Assembly (NCBI RefSeq): GCF_013001025.1 | Contig: NZ_CP053021.1 | Location: 930,001 to 994,000 of the forward strand | Direction of reading: 5' to 3' | Length of the DNA stretch: 64,000 nucleotides | DNA from: Sphingobium yanoikuyae | GTDB lineage: Bacteria; Pseudomonadota; Alphaproteobacteria; Sphingomonadales; Sphingomonadaceae | The notes under the pieces: generated by a model | Seen by the model: the letters and a program-made list of their open reading frames with translations, nothing else | What the model was told of the DNA's origin: nothing | Databases searched by the model: none | Made by a program: the position numbers and the translations under genes | Shown: positions 1 through 7,991 of the stretch, piece after piece | Position numbering within the stretch: the first letter of the stretch is position 1 | Layout of the letters: the number at the start of each line of letters is the position of its first letter

Positions 1-935
1 AGCAGGCTGGGCCAGTTGGCCAGGATGACGCGCAGGTCCAGGCTCATGCCCACGGTGATGAGGAAGACGCCGAGCGCGAGGCCCTTGAACGGCGCGGTCA
101 TCACCTCGACCTCGCCATGATAGTCGGTTTCGGCGATCAGCAGGCCGGCGAGCAGCGCGCCGACGATCGGCGACAGGCCGGCGATGGAGGTGGCGAGGCT
201 GGAGAGGATGACGACCAGCAGGCTGGCGGCGAGGAAGACTTCCGGGCTCTTGGTGCGCGCGGCCTGACGGAAGATATGGGGCAGGAAGATGCGGCCGAAG
301 ACCAGCATCACCGCGATGGTGAGGCCGCCCTTGAGCAGGGTGGTCGCCAGTTCGTTCCAGGCGGCGTCGGGACTCGTCGCGACCGATGGCGCCAAGGCGC
401 CGAGCATGAAGATGATCGGCACCAGCGCCAGATCCTCGAACAGCAGCATCGAGAAGGCGGAGCGGCCTACGGCGCTCTGGGTGCCGACCATCGGCAGCAC
501 CACGGCGGTGGAGGACAGGGCGAGGGCAAGGCCGAGGCCGATCGCGCCGGCGGTCGGCTGCCCCAATAGATAGAGGCCCATGGCAATGAGCGCGGCGCTG
601 CCCAGCAATTCGGTCGCGCCGACGCCGAACACCTGCGCGCGCATGCTCCACAATCGCCGGAAGCTCAGTTCCAGCCCGATGGAGAAGAGCAATAATATGA
701 CGCCCAATTCGCCAAATGGCTCAATCGCCGCCCGATTGGAGATGGTGACATGATAGAGCCAGGGATATTGGCCGACCAGCGAGCCAAGTCCTGCCGGACC
801 GACGGCAAGTCCCACCAGGATGAAACCGATGACGGGACTGATGCGGAAGCGGGCGAAACCGGGAATGACCAGGCCCGCTGCACCCAGGATGACGAGGGAG
901 TCGCTGAAGCTTTGCGGATTGATTGCATCGGTCAT
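1..935 (-). CDS. Kef-type cation/proton antiporter, N-terminal part (runs off window)
   Basis: Monovalent cation:proton antiporter of the CPA2/Kef family in the inner membrane; such proteins exchange K+ or Na+ for protons. About 311 residues are visible from the ATG at 935 and the frame stays open to the window edge. The translation is a run of hydrophobic helices starting after a short polar head, with family-like stretches such as GFILVGLAVGP near residue 40, LLLFSIGLELSF near 82, and GLALALSSTAVVLPM near 128. The rest, including any TrkA-N (RCK) domain that would separate KefB/C-like from simpler antiporters, lies outside the window. It is divergent from the small gene at 1116. The family call is firm; the ion specificity is unknown. 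Confidence 0.85.
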   Translation of the reverse strand, partial: MTDAINPQSFSDSLVILGAAGLVIPGFARFRISPVIGFILVGLAVGPAGLGSLVGQYPWLYHVTISNRAAIEPFGELGVILLLFSIGLELSFRRLWSMRAQVFGVGATELLGSAALIAMGLYLLGQPTAGAIGLGLALALSSTAVVLPMVGTQSAVGRSAFSMLLFEDLALVPIIFMLGALAPSVATSPDAAWNELATTLLKGGLTIAVMLVFGRIFLPHIFRQAARTKSPEVFLAASLLVVILSSLATSIAGLSPIVGALLAGLLIAETDYHGEVEVMTAPFKGLALGVFLITVGMSLDLRVILANWPSL

Positions 936-1115
936 GAGGCATCATTGCGGGTGACGCACGGAAATGCCAGCCTTTTGCCAAAAGAATTCCGGGCAAATCG
1001 CCGGCACAGGCGGGCGCAGGGCGATGTGACATTTGCGTTACCGGCCTGTAATTTTCCGGACATCCCGGTGCAAAATCGGCGGCGCTAGAAGGGCGGTCGG
1101 TTTTGCTATGGACGA

Positions 1116-1421
1116 ATGGTGATGGGAATGATGGCTGCGCCGCTTCAAGATGCGCCGATCAGTGCCGGGGATATCCTGATCTGGGCAAGGGTCGAGCAGG
1201 CCCTGGCCGGCAAGAATGCCGCGCTTGCGGCGCAGATCAATGCCCGCACATGCGGCCGCAGCATGAACCCCACCGCCGATGTCGAGATTGCGTCCGAACT
1301 GGCGCGGATGGAGGAGGGGCAACTGGTCAGGCTGTGGCTGGGCGCCGACGATCCCGAACATCCGACCCGCCGGGAAATGCTGGCGCTCGATCGCCTGGCG
1401 CTGATCAGCGCCGATTTCTGA
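1116..1421 (+). CDS. Small protein of unknown function (101 aa)
   Basis: I do not recognise this family. The frame has the strongly G/C-biased third codon positions of the neighbouring core genes, which argues that it is real. The product is soluble, rich in Ala, Glu and Leu, with no signal peptide or membrane segment and a single Cys. The start is uncertain because in-frame ATGs lie at 1116, 1122, 1128 and 1131 and no strong ribosome binding site separates them. It stands alone between a divergent antiporter gene and a convergent tRNA-Leu gene about 20 bases downstream. Confidence 0.6.
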   Translation: MVMGMMAAPLQDAPISAGDILIWARVEQALAGKNAALAAQINARTCGRSMNPTADVEIASELARMEEGQLVRLWLGADDPEHPTRREMLALDRLALISADF

Positions 1422-1440
1422 TTGTCGAGAAAAAGCCGCC

Positions 1441-1526
1441 TGGTGCGGACGATGGGACTTGAACCCATATTCCCAGGGGGAGGCGGATTTTAAGTCCGCT
1501 GCGTCTACCGATTTCGCCACGTCCGC
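1441..1526 (-). tRNA. tRNA-Leu(TAA)
   Basis: An 86-nt tRNA on the minus strand, with CCA encoded. The 7-bp acceptor stem GCGGACG/CGTCCGC is perfect, the anticodon loop reads CTTAAAA (anticodon TAA), and there is a long variable arm, as expected for a type II leucine tRNA. The TTCAAGT T-loop is intact. Confidence 0.95.
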
Positions 1527-1573
1527 GCTGCGCCTTCCCCTGAAGGCTCAGGCGCGGCAGGTCAAGGGGCTGA

Positions 1574-1864
1574 TCAGTCGGCGGCCTTGCCGTTCAGCCG
1601 TTCGCGCATTTCCTTGCCCGGCTTGAAATAGGGCACGCGCTTGGCCGAGACCGGCACCTGTTCGCCGGTGCGGGGATTGCGGCCGGTGCGGGCATCGCGG
1701 GCGCGGGTGGTGAAGGCGCCGAAGCCGCGCAGTTCGACCCGGCCGCCACTCGACAGGCGATCGACAATCTCGCGGAAGAAAAGATCGACGATCCTTTCCA
1801 CTTCCTGCAGGCTGAGGCCCGGATTTTCTTCGCCGAGTTTCTGGATCAGTTCAGAACGGATCAT
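1574..1864 (-). CDS. ihfB: Integration host factor subunit beta
   Basis: DNA-bending histone-like protein that pairs with IHF-alpha and shapes promoters, recombination sites and the nucleoid. The 96-codon frame encodes a complete HU/IHF fold: an N-terminal helical pair ([10 protein letters not shown] onward), the beta-arm region with RGFGAF near residue 46, and the family signature with GRNPRTGE near 62. I chose the ATG at 1864 because a GGAGGAAC ribosome binding site precedes it; an in-frame upstream extension of 12 codons lacks one. It follows rpsA on the same strand with a terminator between, matching the common rpsA-ihfB order. The beta rather than alpha call rests on sequence character and on this context. 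Confidence 0.93.
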   Translation of the reverse strand: MIRSELIQKLGEENPGLSLQEVERIVDLFFREIVDRLSSGGRVELRGFGAFTTRARDARTGRNPRTGEQVPVSAKRVPYFKPGKEMRERLNGKAAD

Positions 1865-1981
1865 AGTTCCTCCAGCACCCCTAATTTCCCCTGCCGACAT
1901 TTATAAACAATTGGAAAGCTGTTGACAATCGGGGAGCAACGAAATCGTTTCGATAGGGCAAGGAAGTGGTGGAAGGGCATG

Positions 1982-2020
1982 AAAAAGCCCGCCGGAACAT
2001 GGGTTCCGGCGGGCTTTTCT
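1982..2020 (-). terminator. Rho-independent terminator of rpsA
   Basis: A perfect inverted repeat, AAGCCCGCCGGAAC against GTTCCGGCGGGCTT with a 4-base loop, lies 26 bases past the rpsA stop and ends in a short T-run on the minus strand. It separates rpsA from ihfB, so ihfB probably has its own promoter in 1865-1980. Confidence 0.85.
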
Positions 2021-2045
2021 TTGCTTGTTGGCAGGAAGGAAGGGA

Positions 2046-3758
2046 TTAGCCTTCGTTCTTGGCCTTGAGCGCTTCGCCCAGGATGTCGCCCAGCGACGCG
2101 CCGCTGTCCGACGAGCCATACTGTGCAACAGCCTGCTTTTCTTCGGCAATCTGCATCGCCTTGACCGAGAAGGTCGGCTTCTTGGCGCGGTCGAAACCGG
2201 TCACCATGGCGTCGAACTTCTGACCGATCTGGAAGCGTTCCGAACGCTGTTCGTCGCGGTCGCGGCCCAGGTCGCTGCGCTTGATGAAGCCGGTGGCGCC
2301 ATCTTCGCCAGCCTGGACTTCCAGGCCGCCGTCGCGGACTTCCAGAACGGTCACGGTGACGATCGCGTTCTTGTTCAGGCCAGCAGCAGCGGCGGTGGTG
2401 CCGCCGGCGGCCGGACCGCCACGCTCAAGCTGCTTCATGCCGAGGCTGATGCGCTCCTTCTCGACGTCGATGTCGAGAACGACGGCCTGAACCGTCTCGC
2501 CCTTGCGGTGCAGCGCCAGCGCGTCTTCGCCCGAAATGCCCCAGGCGATGTCCGACATGTGGACCATGCCGTCGACGTCGCCGTCCAGGCCGATGAACAG
2601 GCCGAATTCGGTCGCGTTCTTGACTTCGCCTTCGACGGTCGAACCGATCGGGTGACGTTCTGCGAACGAATCCCACGGGTTCGACTGGGCCTGCTTGAGG
2701 CCGAGCGAGATGCGGCGCTTCTCGGGATCGACTTCGAGAACGATGACTTCCACTTCCTGGCTCGTCGAAACGATCTTGCCGGGGTGGACGTTCTTCTTGG
2801 TCCAGGACATTTCCGAAACATGGACCAGGCCTTCGATGCCCGGCTCCAGTTCGACGAACGCACCATATTCGGTGATGTTCGTGACGCGGCCCGACAGCTT
2901 CGCACCGACCGGGTACTTGGCGGCGGCGCCTTCCCACGGATCATTTTCCAGCTGCTTCATGCCGAGGCTGATGCGCTGGGTTTCGCGGTTGATGCGGATG
3001 ATCTGGACACGGACGGTGTCGCCGATGTTGATCATCTCGTTCGGGTGGTTGATGCGCTTGTACGACAGGTCGGTGACGTGCAGCAGGCCATCGATGCCGC
3101 CCAGGTCAACGAACGCACCATAGTCGGTGATGTTCTTGACGACGCCTTCGATGATCTGGCCTTCGGCCAGGGTCTGGATCAGGCCCGAGCGCTGTTCGGC
3201 GCGGGTTTCTTCCAGGATGGCGCGACGCGACACGACGATGTTGCCACGACGGCGATCCATCTTGAGGATCTGGAAGGGCTGCGGGATGTCCATGAGCGGG
3301 GTGACGTCGCGAACCGGGCGGATGTCGACCTGCGAGCCGGGCAGGAAGGCGACGGCGCCGTCGAGGTCGACGGTGAAGCCACCCTTGACGCGGCCGAAGA
3401 TGACGCCTTCGACGCGGGCGCTTTCGGTGAACTCGGCTTCGAGCTTGTCCCAGGCGGCTTCGCGGCGAGCGCGGTCGCGCGACAGCATGGCTTCGCCATG
3501 GGCGTTTTCGACGCGGTCGACATAGACTTCGACTTCGTCGCCGACCTTGAGGTCAGCCTTCTGGCCGGGAGCGGCGAATTCGCGCAGCGGCACGCGGCCT
3601 TCCGACTTCAGGCCGACGTCGATCAGCGCCATGTCGTTTTCGATGCCGGTGACGGTGCCCTTTACGACGCGGCCTTCAAAGCCGCCGTCTTCGCCACCGA
3701 GAGAATCATTGAGAAGCGCGGCGAAATCGTCGCGCGAGGGGAATGCCGTAGAGGCCAT
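2046..3758 (-). CDS. rpsA: 30S ribosomal protein S1
   Basis: Largest small-subunit protein; it binds mRNA and helps load structured or weak-leader messages on the ribosome. The 570-residue product shows successive S1 (OB-fold) repeats, visible as recurring YGAFVDLG/YGAFVELE and GLLHVTDLS/GLVHVSEMS motifs, ending with a diverged last repeat and a Lys-rich tail. The length fits alphaproteobacterial S1. Start: the ATG at 3758 (MASTAFPS) has a GAAGGA site six bases upstream, while the in-frame ATGs at 3779/3776 have none. The order aroA-cmk-rpsA-ihfB is the classical one. The 175-base gap to cmk leaves room for an rpsA promoter or an autoregulatory leader, but I could not recognise a specific structure there. 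Confidence 0.97.
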   Translation of the reverse strand: MASTAFPSRDDFAALLNDSLGGEDGGFEGRVVKGTVTGIENDMALIDVGLKSEGRVPLREFAAPGQKADLKVGDEVEVYVDRVENAHGEAMLSRDRARREAAWDKLEAEFTESARVEGVIFGRVKGGFTVDLDGAVAFLPGSQVDIRPVRDVTPLMDIPQPFQILKMDRRRGNIVVSRRAILEETRAEQRSGLIQTLAEGQIIEGVVKNITDYGAFVDLGGIDGLLHVTDLSYKRINHPNEMINIGDTVRVQIIRINRETQRISLGMKQLENDPWEGAAAKYPVGAKLSGRVTNITEYGAFVELEPGIEGLVHVSEMSWTKKNVHPGKIVSTSQEVEVIVLEVDPEKRRISLGLKQAQSNPWDSFAERHPIGSTVEGEVKNATEFGLFIGLDGDVDGMVHMSDIAWGISGEDALALHRKGETVQAVVLDIDVEKERISLGMKQLERGGPAAGGTTAAAAGLNKNAIVTVTVLEVRDGGLEVQAGEDGATGFIKRSDLGRDRDEQRSERFQIGQKFDAMVTGFDRAKKPTFSVKAMQIAEEKQAVAQYGSSDSGASLGDILGEALKAKNEG

Positions 3759-3933
3759 GGTTGGTCCTTCACTCATCATTGCTGGCCAATCGGTTGTGTC
3801 CGATGGTCTTTGGCCAAACCACGCATGCGGCCGAATACCGCCTGCGTATCCAAGGGGTTGGGCGTTGGAACGCCAAGCCTGGAAAAGCGAAAAGGGCGCC
3901 CGGAATTTCCGCGCGCCTTATCGGGTCACACGC

Positions 3934-4563
3934 CTACGGGCGACCTTCAAGCTGGGCGTCCACAAGCGCGATGGCCCTCTGGACGGCGGCGTCTATAGTC
4001 AAATTGCTGGTATCTAGCAAGTCGGCGCCATCGGCCACCTTGAGCGGGGCATGGTCGCGGCTCATGTCGCGGGTGTCACGCGCCTGGATATCGGCGATCA
4101 GGCTGTCCATGTCGGGCGCGCCGCCATGGGCCTCAGCATCCTTGAAGCGGCGTTCGGCGCGGACATGGACGCTGGCGGTGACGAAGATCTTGGCGTCGGC
4201 ATCCGGCGCGATCACGGTGCCGATGTCGCGCCCGTCGAGGATGGCGCCGCCCGGCTGGGTGGCGAAGTCGCGCTGGCGCTGGACCAGTGCGTCGCGCACG
4301 CTCTGATGCACCGATACGCGCGAGGCGAGGCTGCCAACCGCTTCGCTGCGCAGCGCCGGATCGGCCAGGATGGCGTCGTCAAAGCCGCAGGCGGCCAGCG
4401 CGTCGGCCTGATGATCCGGGTCGCCGCCATTCTTCAGCACGGACAGGCCCACGGCGCGATAGAGCAGGCCGGTGTCGAGCACCGGCAGGCCATAATGGCG
4501 CCCCAGCGCCTTGGCGATCGTGCCCTTGCCCGATGCGGCGGGCCCATCGACGGCGATGATCAT
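3934..4563 (-). CDS. cmk: Cytidylate kinase
   Basis: Phosphorylates CMP and dCMP to the diphosphates using ATP, feeding RNA, DNA and phospholipid synthesis. The 209-residue protein starts at once with the P-loop GPAASGKGT (residues 7-15), followed by the family LDTGLLYRAVG stretch near 30, and has the central DGRDIGTVI segment near 112 expected in this family. The start ATG overlaps the aroA stop codon in an ATGA junction, so the two genes are very probably translationally coupled. Confidence 0.97.
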   Translation of the reverse strand: MIIAVDGPAASGKGTIAKALGRHYGLPVLDTGLLYRAVGLSVLKNGGDPDHQADALAACGFDDAILADPALRSEAVGSLASRVSVHQSVRDALVQRQRDFATQPGGAILDGRDIGTVIAPDADAKIFVTASVHVRAERRFKDAEAHGGAPDMDSLIADIQARDTRDMSRDHAPLKVADGADLLDTSNLTIDAAVQRAIALVDAQLEGRP

Positions 4564-5900
4564 GCGATGGCTCCCAGCGTCTGGAGCAGGGTGGTGAAGG
4601 TCGGGAAGCTGGTCGCGACCGGGCGCATGTCGTCGATGGTGACGCCATCGCGCGAGACCAGGCCGGCGACCGCGAAGCTCATGGCGATGCGGTGATCGAG
4701 CCTGGTGGCGATCGGGCCGCCGCCGGGCAGGGGCTGGCCGCCGCTGCCTTCGATGATGAGGCCGTCCTCCAGTTCCTCGACCGTGACGCCGATCGCGCGC
4801 AGGCCGGTGGCCATGGTGGCGATGCGGTCCGATTCCTTGACGCGCAGTTCATCGAGGCCACGGAAGATGCTGCGGCCATGCGCGAACGCGGCCGCGACGA
4901 AGGCGACGGGATATTCGTCGATCATGCTGGGCGCGCGGGCGGGGTCGGGCTCGACGCCGTTCAGGGCGGAGGCGGTGACGACCAGGTCGCCGACCGGCTC
5001 GCCGCCGACTTCGCGGGCGTTGATGATCTCGATCGACCCGCCCATTTCGCGCAGCAGGTCGATCAGGCCGGCGCGGGTGGCATTGAGGCCGACATTGGCG
5101 ATCGTCACCTGCGATCCCGGCACCAGCAGTGCCGCGACCATCGGGAAGGCGGCCGACGAGGGGTCGCCGGGCACGACGATATTCTGCGGCTTGAGTTCGG
5201 CCTCGCCCTTGAGCGTGATGATGCGGGTGCCGTCGGCCTGGACCTCGACCTCAAGGTCGGCTCCGAAGCCCCTGAGCATGCGTTCGCTATGGTCGCGGGT
5301 CGGGATCGGCTCGACCACGCGGGTGATGCCGGGCGTGTTGAGGCCGGCGAGCAGGATCGCCGACTTCACCTGGGCTGAGGCGACTGGCAGGGTGTAGTCG
5401 AGCGGCACGGCCGGGCAGGCGCCGGTCATGGTCAGCGGCAGGCGATCACCGGGGCTGGCGGTGAAGCTGGCGCCGACGCGGGAGAGCGGTTCGGTGACGC
5501 GCGCCATCGGGCGCTTGCTGAGGGATGCGTCGCCGACGAAGGTGGCGGTGATGCCATGGCTGGCGACCAGGCCCATCAGCAGGCGGGTCGAGGTGCCGCT
5601 ATTGCCCATGTCGAGCGCTTCCTGCGGCTGGAGCAGGCCGCCGACGCCGACGCCATGAATATGCCAGATGCCGTCATCGTCGCGCTGGATGTCGGCGCCC
5701 ATCGCGCGCATCGCGGCCGCGGTGGCCAGCACATCCTCGCCCTCCAGCAGGCCTTCGACCCGGCTTTCGCCCACGGCCAGGGCGGACAGCATCAGCGAAC
5801 GGTGGGAAATGCTCTTGTCGCCCGGAACCGCGACGCTGCCGGACAGGGCAGGGGCGGCGGTGAAGGTCATCGGGCTGGGTTGGTCATTATGGCTGGTCAC
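4560..5900 (-). CDS. aroA: 3-phosphoshikimate 1-carboxyvinyltransferase (EPSP synthase)
   Basis: Sixth step of the shikimate pathway: joins phosphoenolpyruvate to shikimate-3-phosphate. Visible motifs are PGDKSISHR (residues 26-34), GNSGTSTRLLMG (99-110) and KRPMARVTEPL (near 130), which place it with class II-type EPSP synthases, except that the residue equal to Ala100 of the glyphosate-insensitive CP4 enzyme is Gly here. The frame opens at a GTG (5900) with only a weak GATGGA upstream; the first in-frame ATG is at 5870, also without a clear site, so the N-terminus is uncertain by 10 residues. First gene of the aroA-cmk-rpsA group and divergent from the FYDLN gene. Confidence 0.95.
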   Translation of the reverse strand: MTSHNDQPSPMTFTAAPALSGSVAVPGDKSISHRSLMLSALAVGESRVEGLLEGEDVLATAAAMRAMGADIQRDDDGIWHIHGVGVGGLLQPQEALDMGNSGTSTRLLMGLVASHGITATFVGDASLSKRPMARVTEPLSRVGASFTASPGDRLPLTMTGACPAVPLDYTLPVASAQVKSAILLAGLNTPGITRVVEPIPTRDHSERMLRGFGADLEVEVQADGTRIITLKGEAELKPQNIVVPGDPSSAAFPMVAALLVPGSQVTIANVGLNATRAGLIDLLREMGGSIEIINAREVGGEPVGDLVVTASALNGVEPDPARAPSMIDEYPVAFVAAAFAHGRSIFRGLDELRVKESDRIATMATGLRAIGVTVEELEDGLIIEGSGGQPLPGGGPIATRLDHRIAMSFAVAGLVSRDGVTIDDMRPVATSFPTFTTLLQTLGAIA

Positions 5901-6046
5901 GGGGTATCCATCATCTTGGAACCGAAAAAATGCGCCCGGCTTTTGACAGCGCGGTTTCGCTATGGCAAGGCGCCCGACGTTTCGTGGCCGACTTCCGTTG
6001 TGCCGCGTGATTTCTGTTTGAGCATCGAAGAAGGAACAGGCCGGAC

Positions 6047-6385
6047 ATGGTGAAGGCTGAATGGGGCACGAAGCGGACCTGCCCGAAATGCGCGACTCGC
6101 TTCTATGACCTGGGCAAGGACGACCCGGTGACCTGCATCAACTGCGGCGCCGCCTGGGAGCCCGAACCGGTGCTGAAGTCGAAGCAGCCGCTGCCCTATG
6201 AAGAGGCCGCGCCCAAGAAGGTCGTGGAAACGGCCGATGGCGAGCTGGAGACGGCGGACGATGATCTGGACATTGATCTGGACGTCGATGATGACGGCGA
6301 TTCGCCGGATAATGACGTCGATCTGGGCGGCGATGACGACCTGGGCGTCGATGCCGGCAACGATGACGGCGACGACGACAATTAA
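6047..6385 (+). CDS. FYDLN acid family protein (TIGR02300-like)
   Basis: Small alphaproteobacterial protein of unknown biochemical role. The N-terminal 50 residues hold a four-cysteine zinc-ribbon-like unit (CPKC ... CINC) enclosing the family-naming RFYDL stretch. The remaining half is almost entirely Asp with Gly, Asn, Glu and Val, making a highly acidic tail from about residue 68 to the end. The family usually sits divergent from aroA, as here. The acidic tail and zinc ribbon suggest binding to a basic partner such as a ribosomal or nucleic-acid-binding protein, but that is inference only. Confidence 0.9.
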   Translation: MVKAEWGTKRTCPKCATRFYDLGKDDPVTCINCGAAWEPEPVLKSKQPLPYEEAAPKKVVETADGELETADDDLDIDLDVDDDGDSPDNDVDLGGDDDLGVDAGNDDGDDDN

Positions 6386-6438
6386 GTGAAAATTCTGCTT
6401 GCCAACGGGATCGCCTGATCCTAGAGGCAGCGACCTCC

Positions 6439-6463
6439 GAGGCGCCGGACCCAACGGCGCCTC
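6439..6463 (+). terminator. Hairpin after the FYDLN gene (possible terminator)
   Basis: A perfect 9-bp stem, GAGGCGCCG/CGGCGCCTC, with a 7-base loop lies 54 bases past the FYDLN gene stop and 10 bases before the first tRNA-Ala. It has no T-tract, so termination is only a guess. Confidence 0.35.
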
Positions 6464-6473
6464 AAGATGGTAC

Positions 6474-6549
6474 GGGGCCTTAGCTCAGCTGGGAGAGCGC
6501 CTGCATGGCATGCAGGAGGTCAGCGGTTCGATCCCGCTAGGCTCCACCA
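6474..6549 (+). tRNA. tRNA-Ala(GGC), copy 1
   Basis: A 76-nt tRNA with CCA encoded. The anticodon stem CCTGC/GCAGG encloses the loop ATGGCAT, giving anticodon GGC, and the T-loop TTCGATC is standard. First of three identical copies. Confidence 0.95.
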
Positions 6550-6621
6550 ATTTTTTCGGCCGACGGGTTGTGCCGGACATGGTTTGATCCATTCGGGACG
6601 CGGTTCGCGCCGTATCAGGAT

Positions 6622-6697
6622 GGGGCCTTAGCTCAGCTGGGAGAGCGCCTGCATGGCATGCAGGAGGTCAGCGGTTCGATCCCGCTAGGCTCCACCA
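6622..6697 (+). tRNA. tRNA-Ala(GGC), copy 2
   Basis: Identical in sequence to the copy at 6474-6549, with CCA encoded and anticodon GGC. It lies 72 bases after copy 1. Confidence 0.95.
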
Positions 6698-6768
6698 ATT
6701 TTTTCGGCCGACGGCTTGTGCCGGACATGGTCTGATCCATCGGGACGCGGTTCGCGCCGTATCAGGAT

Positions 6769-6844
6769 GGGGCCTTAGCTCAGCTGGGAGAGCGCCTGCA
6801 TGGCATGCAGGAGGTCAGCGGTTCGATCCCGCTAGGCTCCACCA
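6769..6844 (+). tRNA. tRNA-Ala(GGC), copy 3
   Basis: Third identical copy, with CCA encoded. After this copy the sequence no longer matches the spacer that follows copies 1 and 2, apart from a short run of T. Confidence 0.95.
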
Positions 6845-6938
6845 TTTTTCTTCGCATAGAATCCTGCACACGCGCCCCATGGGATTGCGTTGATGGCCTT
6901 CGGATTCGGTCGGGCCGGCTGCGGTGTCGTATCGAGAG

Positions 6939-6990
6939 GGGGCACCCCTCCGTCTGGCCTACGGCCAGCCACCTCCCCTTGCAGGGGAGG
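6939..6990 (-). repeat. Intergenic palindromic element, family A (single copy)
   Basis: Read on the minus strand it is a CCTCCCC...GGGGAGG hairpin, then TGGC, then a short TGGCC/GGCCA hairpin, then GACGGAGGGG and GTGCC. The same module order occurs at 55001-55064, so it is a mobile or dispersed intergenic repeat of the REP type, not a gene-specific terminator. The rest of 6845-7109 holds nothing I can identify. Confidence 0.65.
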
Positions 6991-7109
6991 ATGGTCTGGA
7001 AGCGACCATTGCTTGCCGTCCGTTCGGAAAATTGGATTGCCCGCAACTGGCCATTCGTTCAGCTTGACCAATTGAGTCTGGGGGGCGTCGTATGGGCTAA
7101 AAGGAACGA

Positions 7110-7463
7110 ATGGACTGCGCGAACAATGCTTGGGAAGCGGCACCTTGGGATGCCAGTGATGAGATTGCCGACAGTCAGTTGAAAGGGTTCCAGCAGCGGT
7201 CCGAATGGCCGATTTTTTGGACCTCTGTTCGAGAATCGTCCGCAGAATTGTTTGGACTGGACAGGCAGTGGTTCATTTCTCGCGACGTTGAATATTATGC
7301 GGAACATGCCGGTGAGCAGCTATTGCTCATGCAGCTTGCATGGCACGGCTTTCCTGATCCTCCAGAATGGCGATTGGCTTCACGAAGCGCCGGAAAAATC
7401 GATGTGCCATGGAGCGAATGGGGCTATTTCGCTAAGTTACCCCAAGCTTGGATTATCCCGTAG
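7110..7463 (+). CDS. Orphan protein of unknown function (117 aa)
   Basis: I do not recognise this family. The start at 7110 is supported by an AAGGA site five bases upstream. The product is Trp-rich (about ten Trp residues) and soluble, without signal peptide or membrane helix. Base composition is clearly lower in G+C and the third codon positions are less biased than in the neighbours, which suggests recent acquisition. It lies between the tRNA-Ala array and a second orphan gene, flanked on both sides by intergenic repeats. Confidence 0.55.
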   Translation: MDCANNAWEAAPWDASDEIADSQLKGFQQRSEWPIFWTSVRESSAELFGLDRQWFISRDVEYYAEHAGEQLLLMQLAWHGFPDPPEWRLASRSAGKIDVPWSEWGYFAKLPQAWIIP

Positions 7464-7541
7464 ATCGATCCTTGGTTACGAAAGCTGCCTGTCTCACACC
7501 GACCAATTGCCGTCACCGATCGCTCATGGGATACGAGGTTG

Positions 7542-7805
7542 ATGCACAGGGCATTTATCAGATACCGCGCCTTTCTTTCGAGCAAGGCAATACCGCTACG
7601 CGGATTGGCGTGGGTAAATGAGATGAATTTCCAACTCATCCCATGGATGCTGCTGCCGCTGCTTACCTCGGCAGCCTGCTGGTCTTTTTCGATACCGGAT
7701 GCCATCTGGACATGGGCTTTGCATTCAGCAGTATGCTTCACGACTATCGGTTTCGGGCTCGTAGTATGGACCTTCCTCAAGCCGGTTTTTGACCAAGAAA
7801 GCTGA
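7542..7805 (+). CDS. Small membrane protein of unknown function (about 87 aa)
   Basis: The frame encodes two clear hydrophobic helices (starting about residues 30 and 62) after a basic N-terminus, so an inner-membrane protein with two spans is likely. I do not recognise a family. The start is uncertain: the ATG at 7542 has a GAGG only three bases upstream, and another ATG at 7623 would remove most of the basic head. Composition is as atypical as its upstream neighbour at 7110, 78 bases away. It ends just before a long palindromic repeat. Confidence 0.45.
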   Translation: MHRAFIRYRAFLSSKAIPLRGLAWVNEMNFQLIPWMLLPLLTSAACWSFSIPDAIWTWALHSAVCFTTIGFGLVVWTFLKPVFDQES

Positions 7806-7827
7806 CAGTCCCCTAACCACCCTTTTC

Positions 7828-7916
7828 GTCATTCCCGCGCAGGCGGGAATCCATCTCCTGACCTCGCATCTGGTCCGAAGCTGGTGAGATGGATCCCCGC
7901 CTGCGCGGGGATGACG
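7828..7916. repeat. Long palindromic intergenic element (about 89 bp)
   Basis: The outer arms, about 29 and 31 bases long, are near-perfect inverted copies (CGTCATTCCCGCGCAGGCGG against CCGCCTGCGCGGGGATGACG at the tips), and each arm is itself a hairpin around GCGCAGGC/GCCTGCGC. Elements with this GTCATTCCCGCG core are known as dispersed intergenic repeats in many proteobacteria. It lies between two convergent genes and could also stop transcription from either side. Confidence 0.75.
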
Positions 7917-7991
7917 TTGTGAAACAGGTGGCCAGCTTCCCACCCCTTTGGGCCATTCCTGCCTTCGCGAATGAGGACGGGGCAACGCCGT

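Larger units (their letters stand above)
6474..6844 (+). repeat. Tandem repeat carrying tRNA-Ala: two full units of 148 and 147 bp plus a third tRNA
   Basis: The tRNA and its downstream spacer are duplicated as a block. Spacers 6550-6621 and 6698-6768 are identical except for two substitutions and a one-base deletion, so the amplification is recent. The arrangement implies co-transcription of the three tRNAs from a promoter upstream of 6474. Confidence 0.9.

Noticed and set aside
750..1088. Open frame overlapping the antiporter start
   Set aside because: Mostly antisense to the antiporter's N-terminus and without codon bias; no ribosome site.
2025..3998. 657-codon open frame opposite rpsA
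   Set aside because: Shadow of the S1 repeats; the repeated Asp/Val-rich patches follow the repeat period of rpsA.
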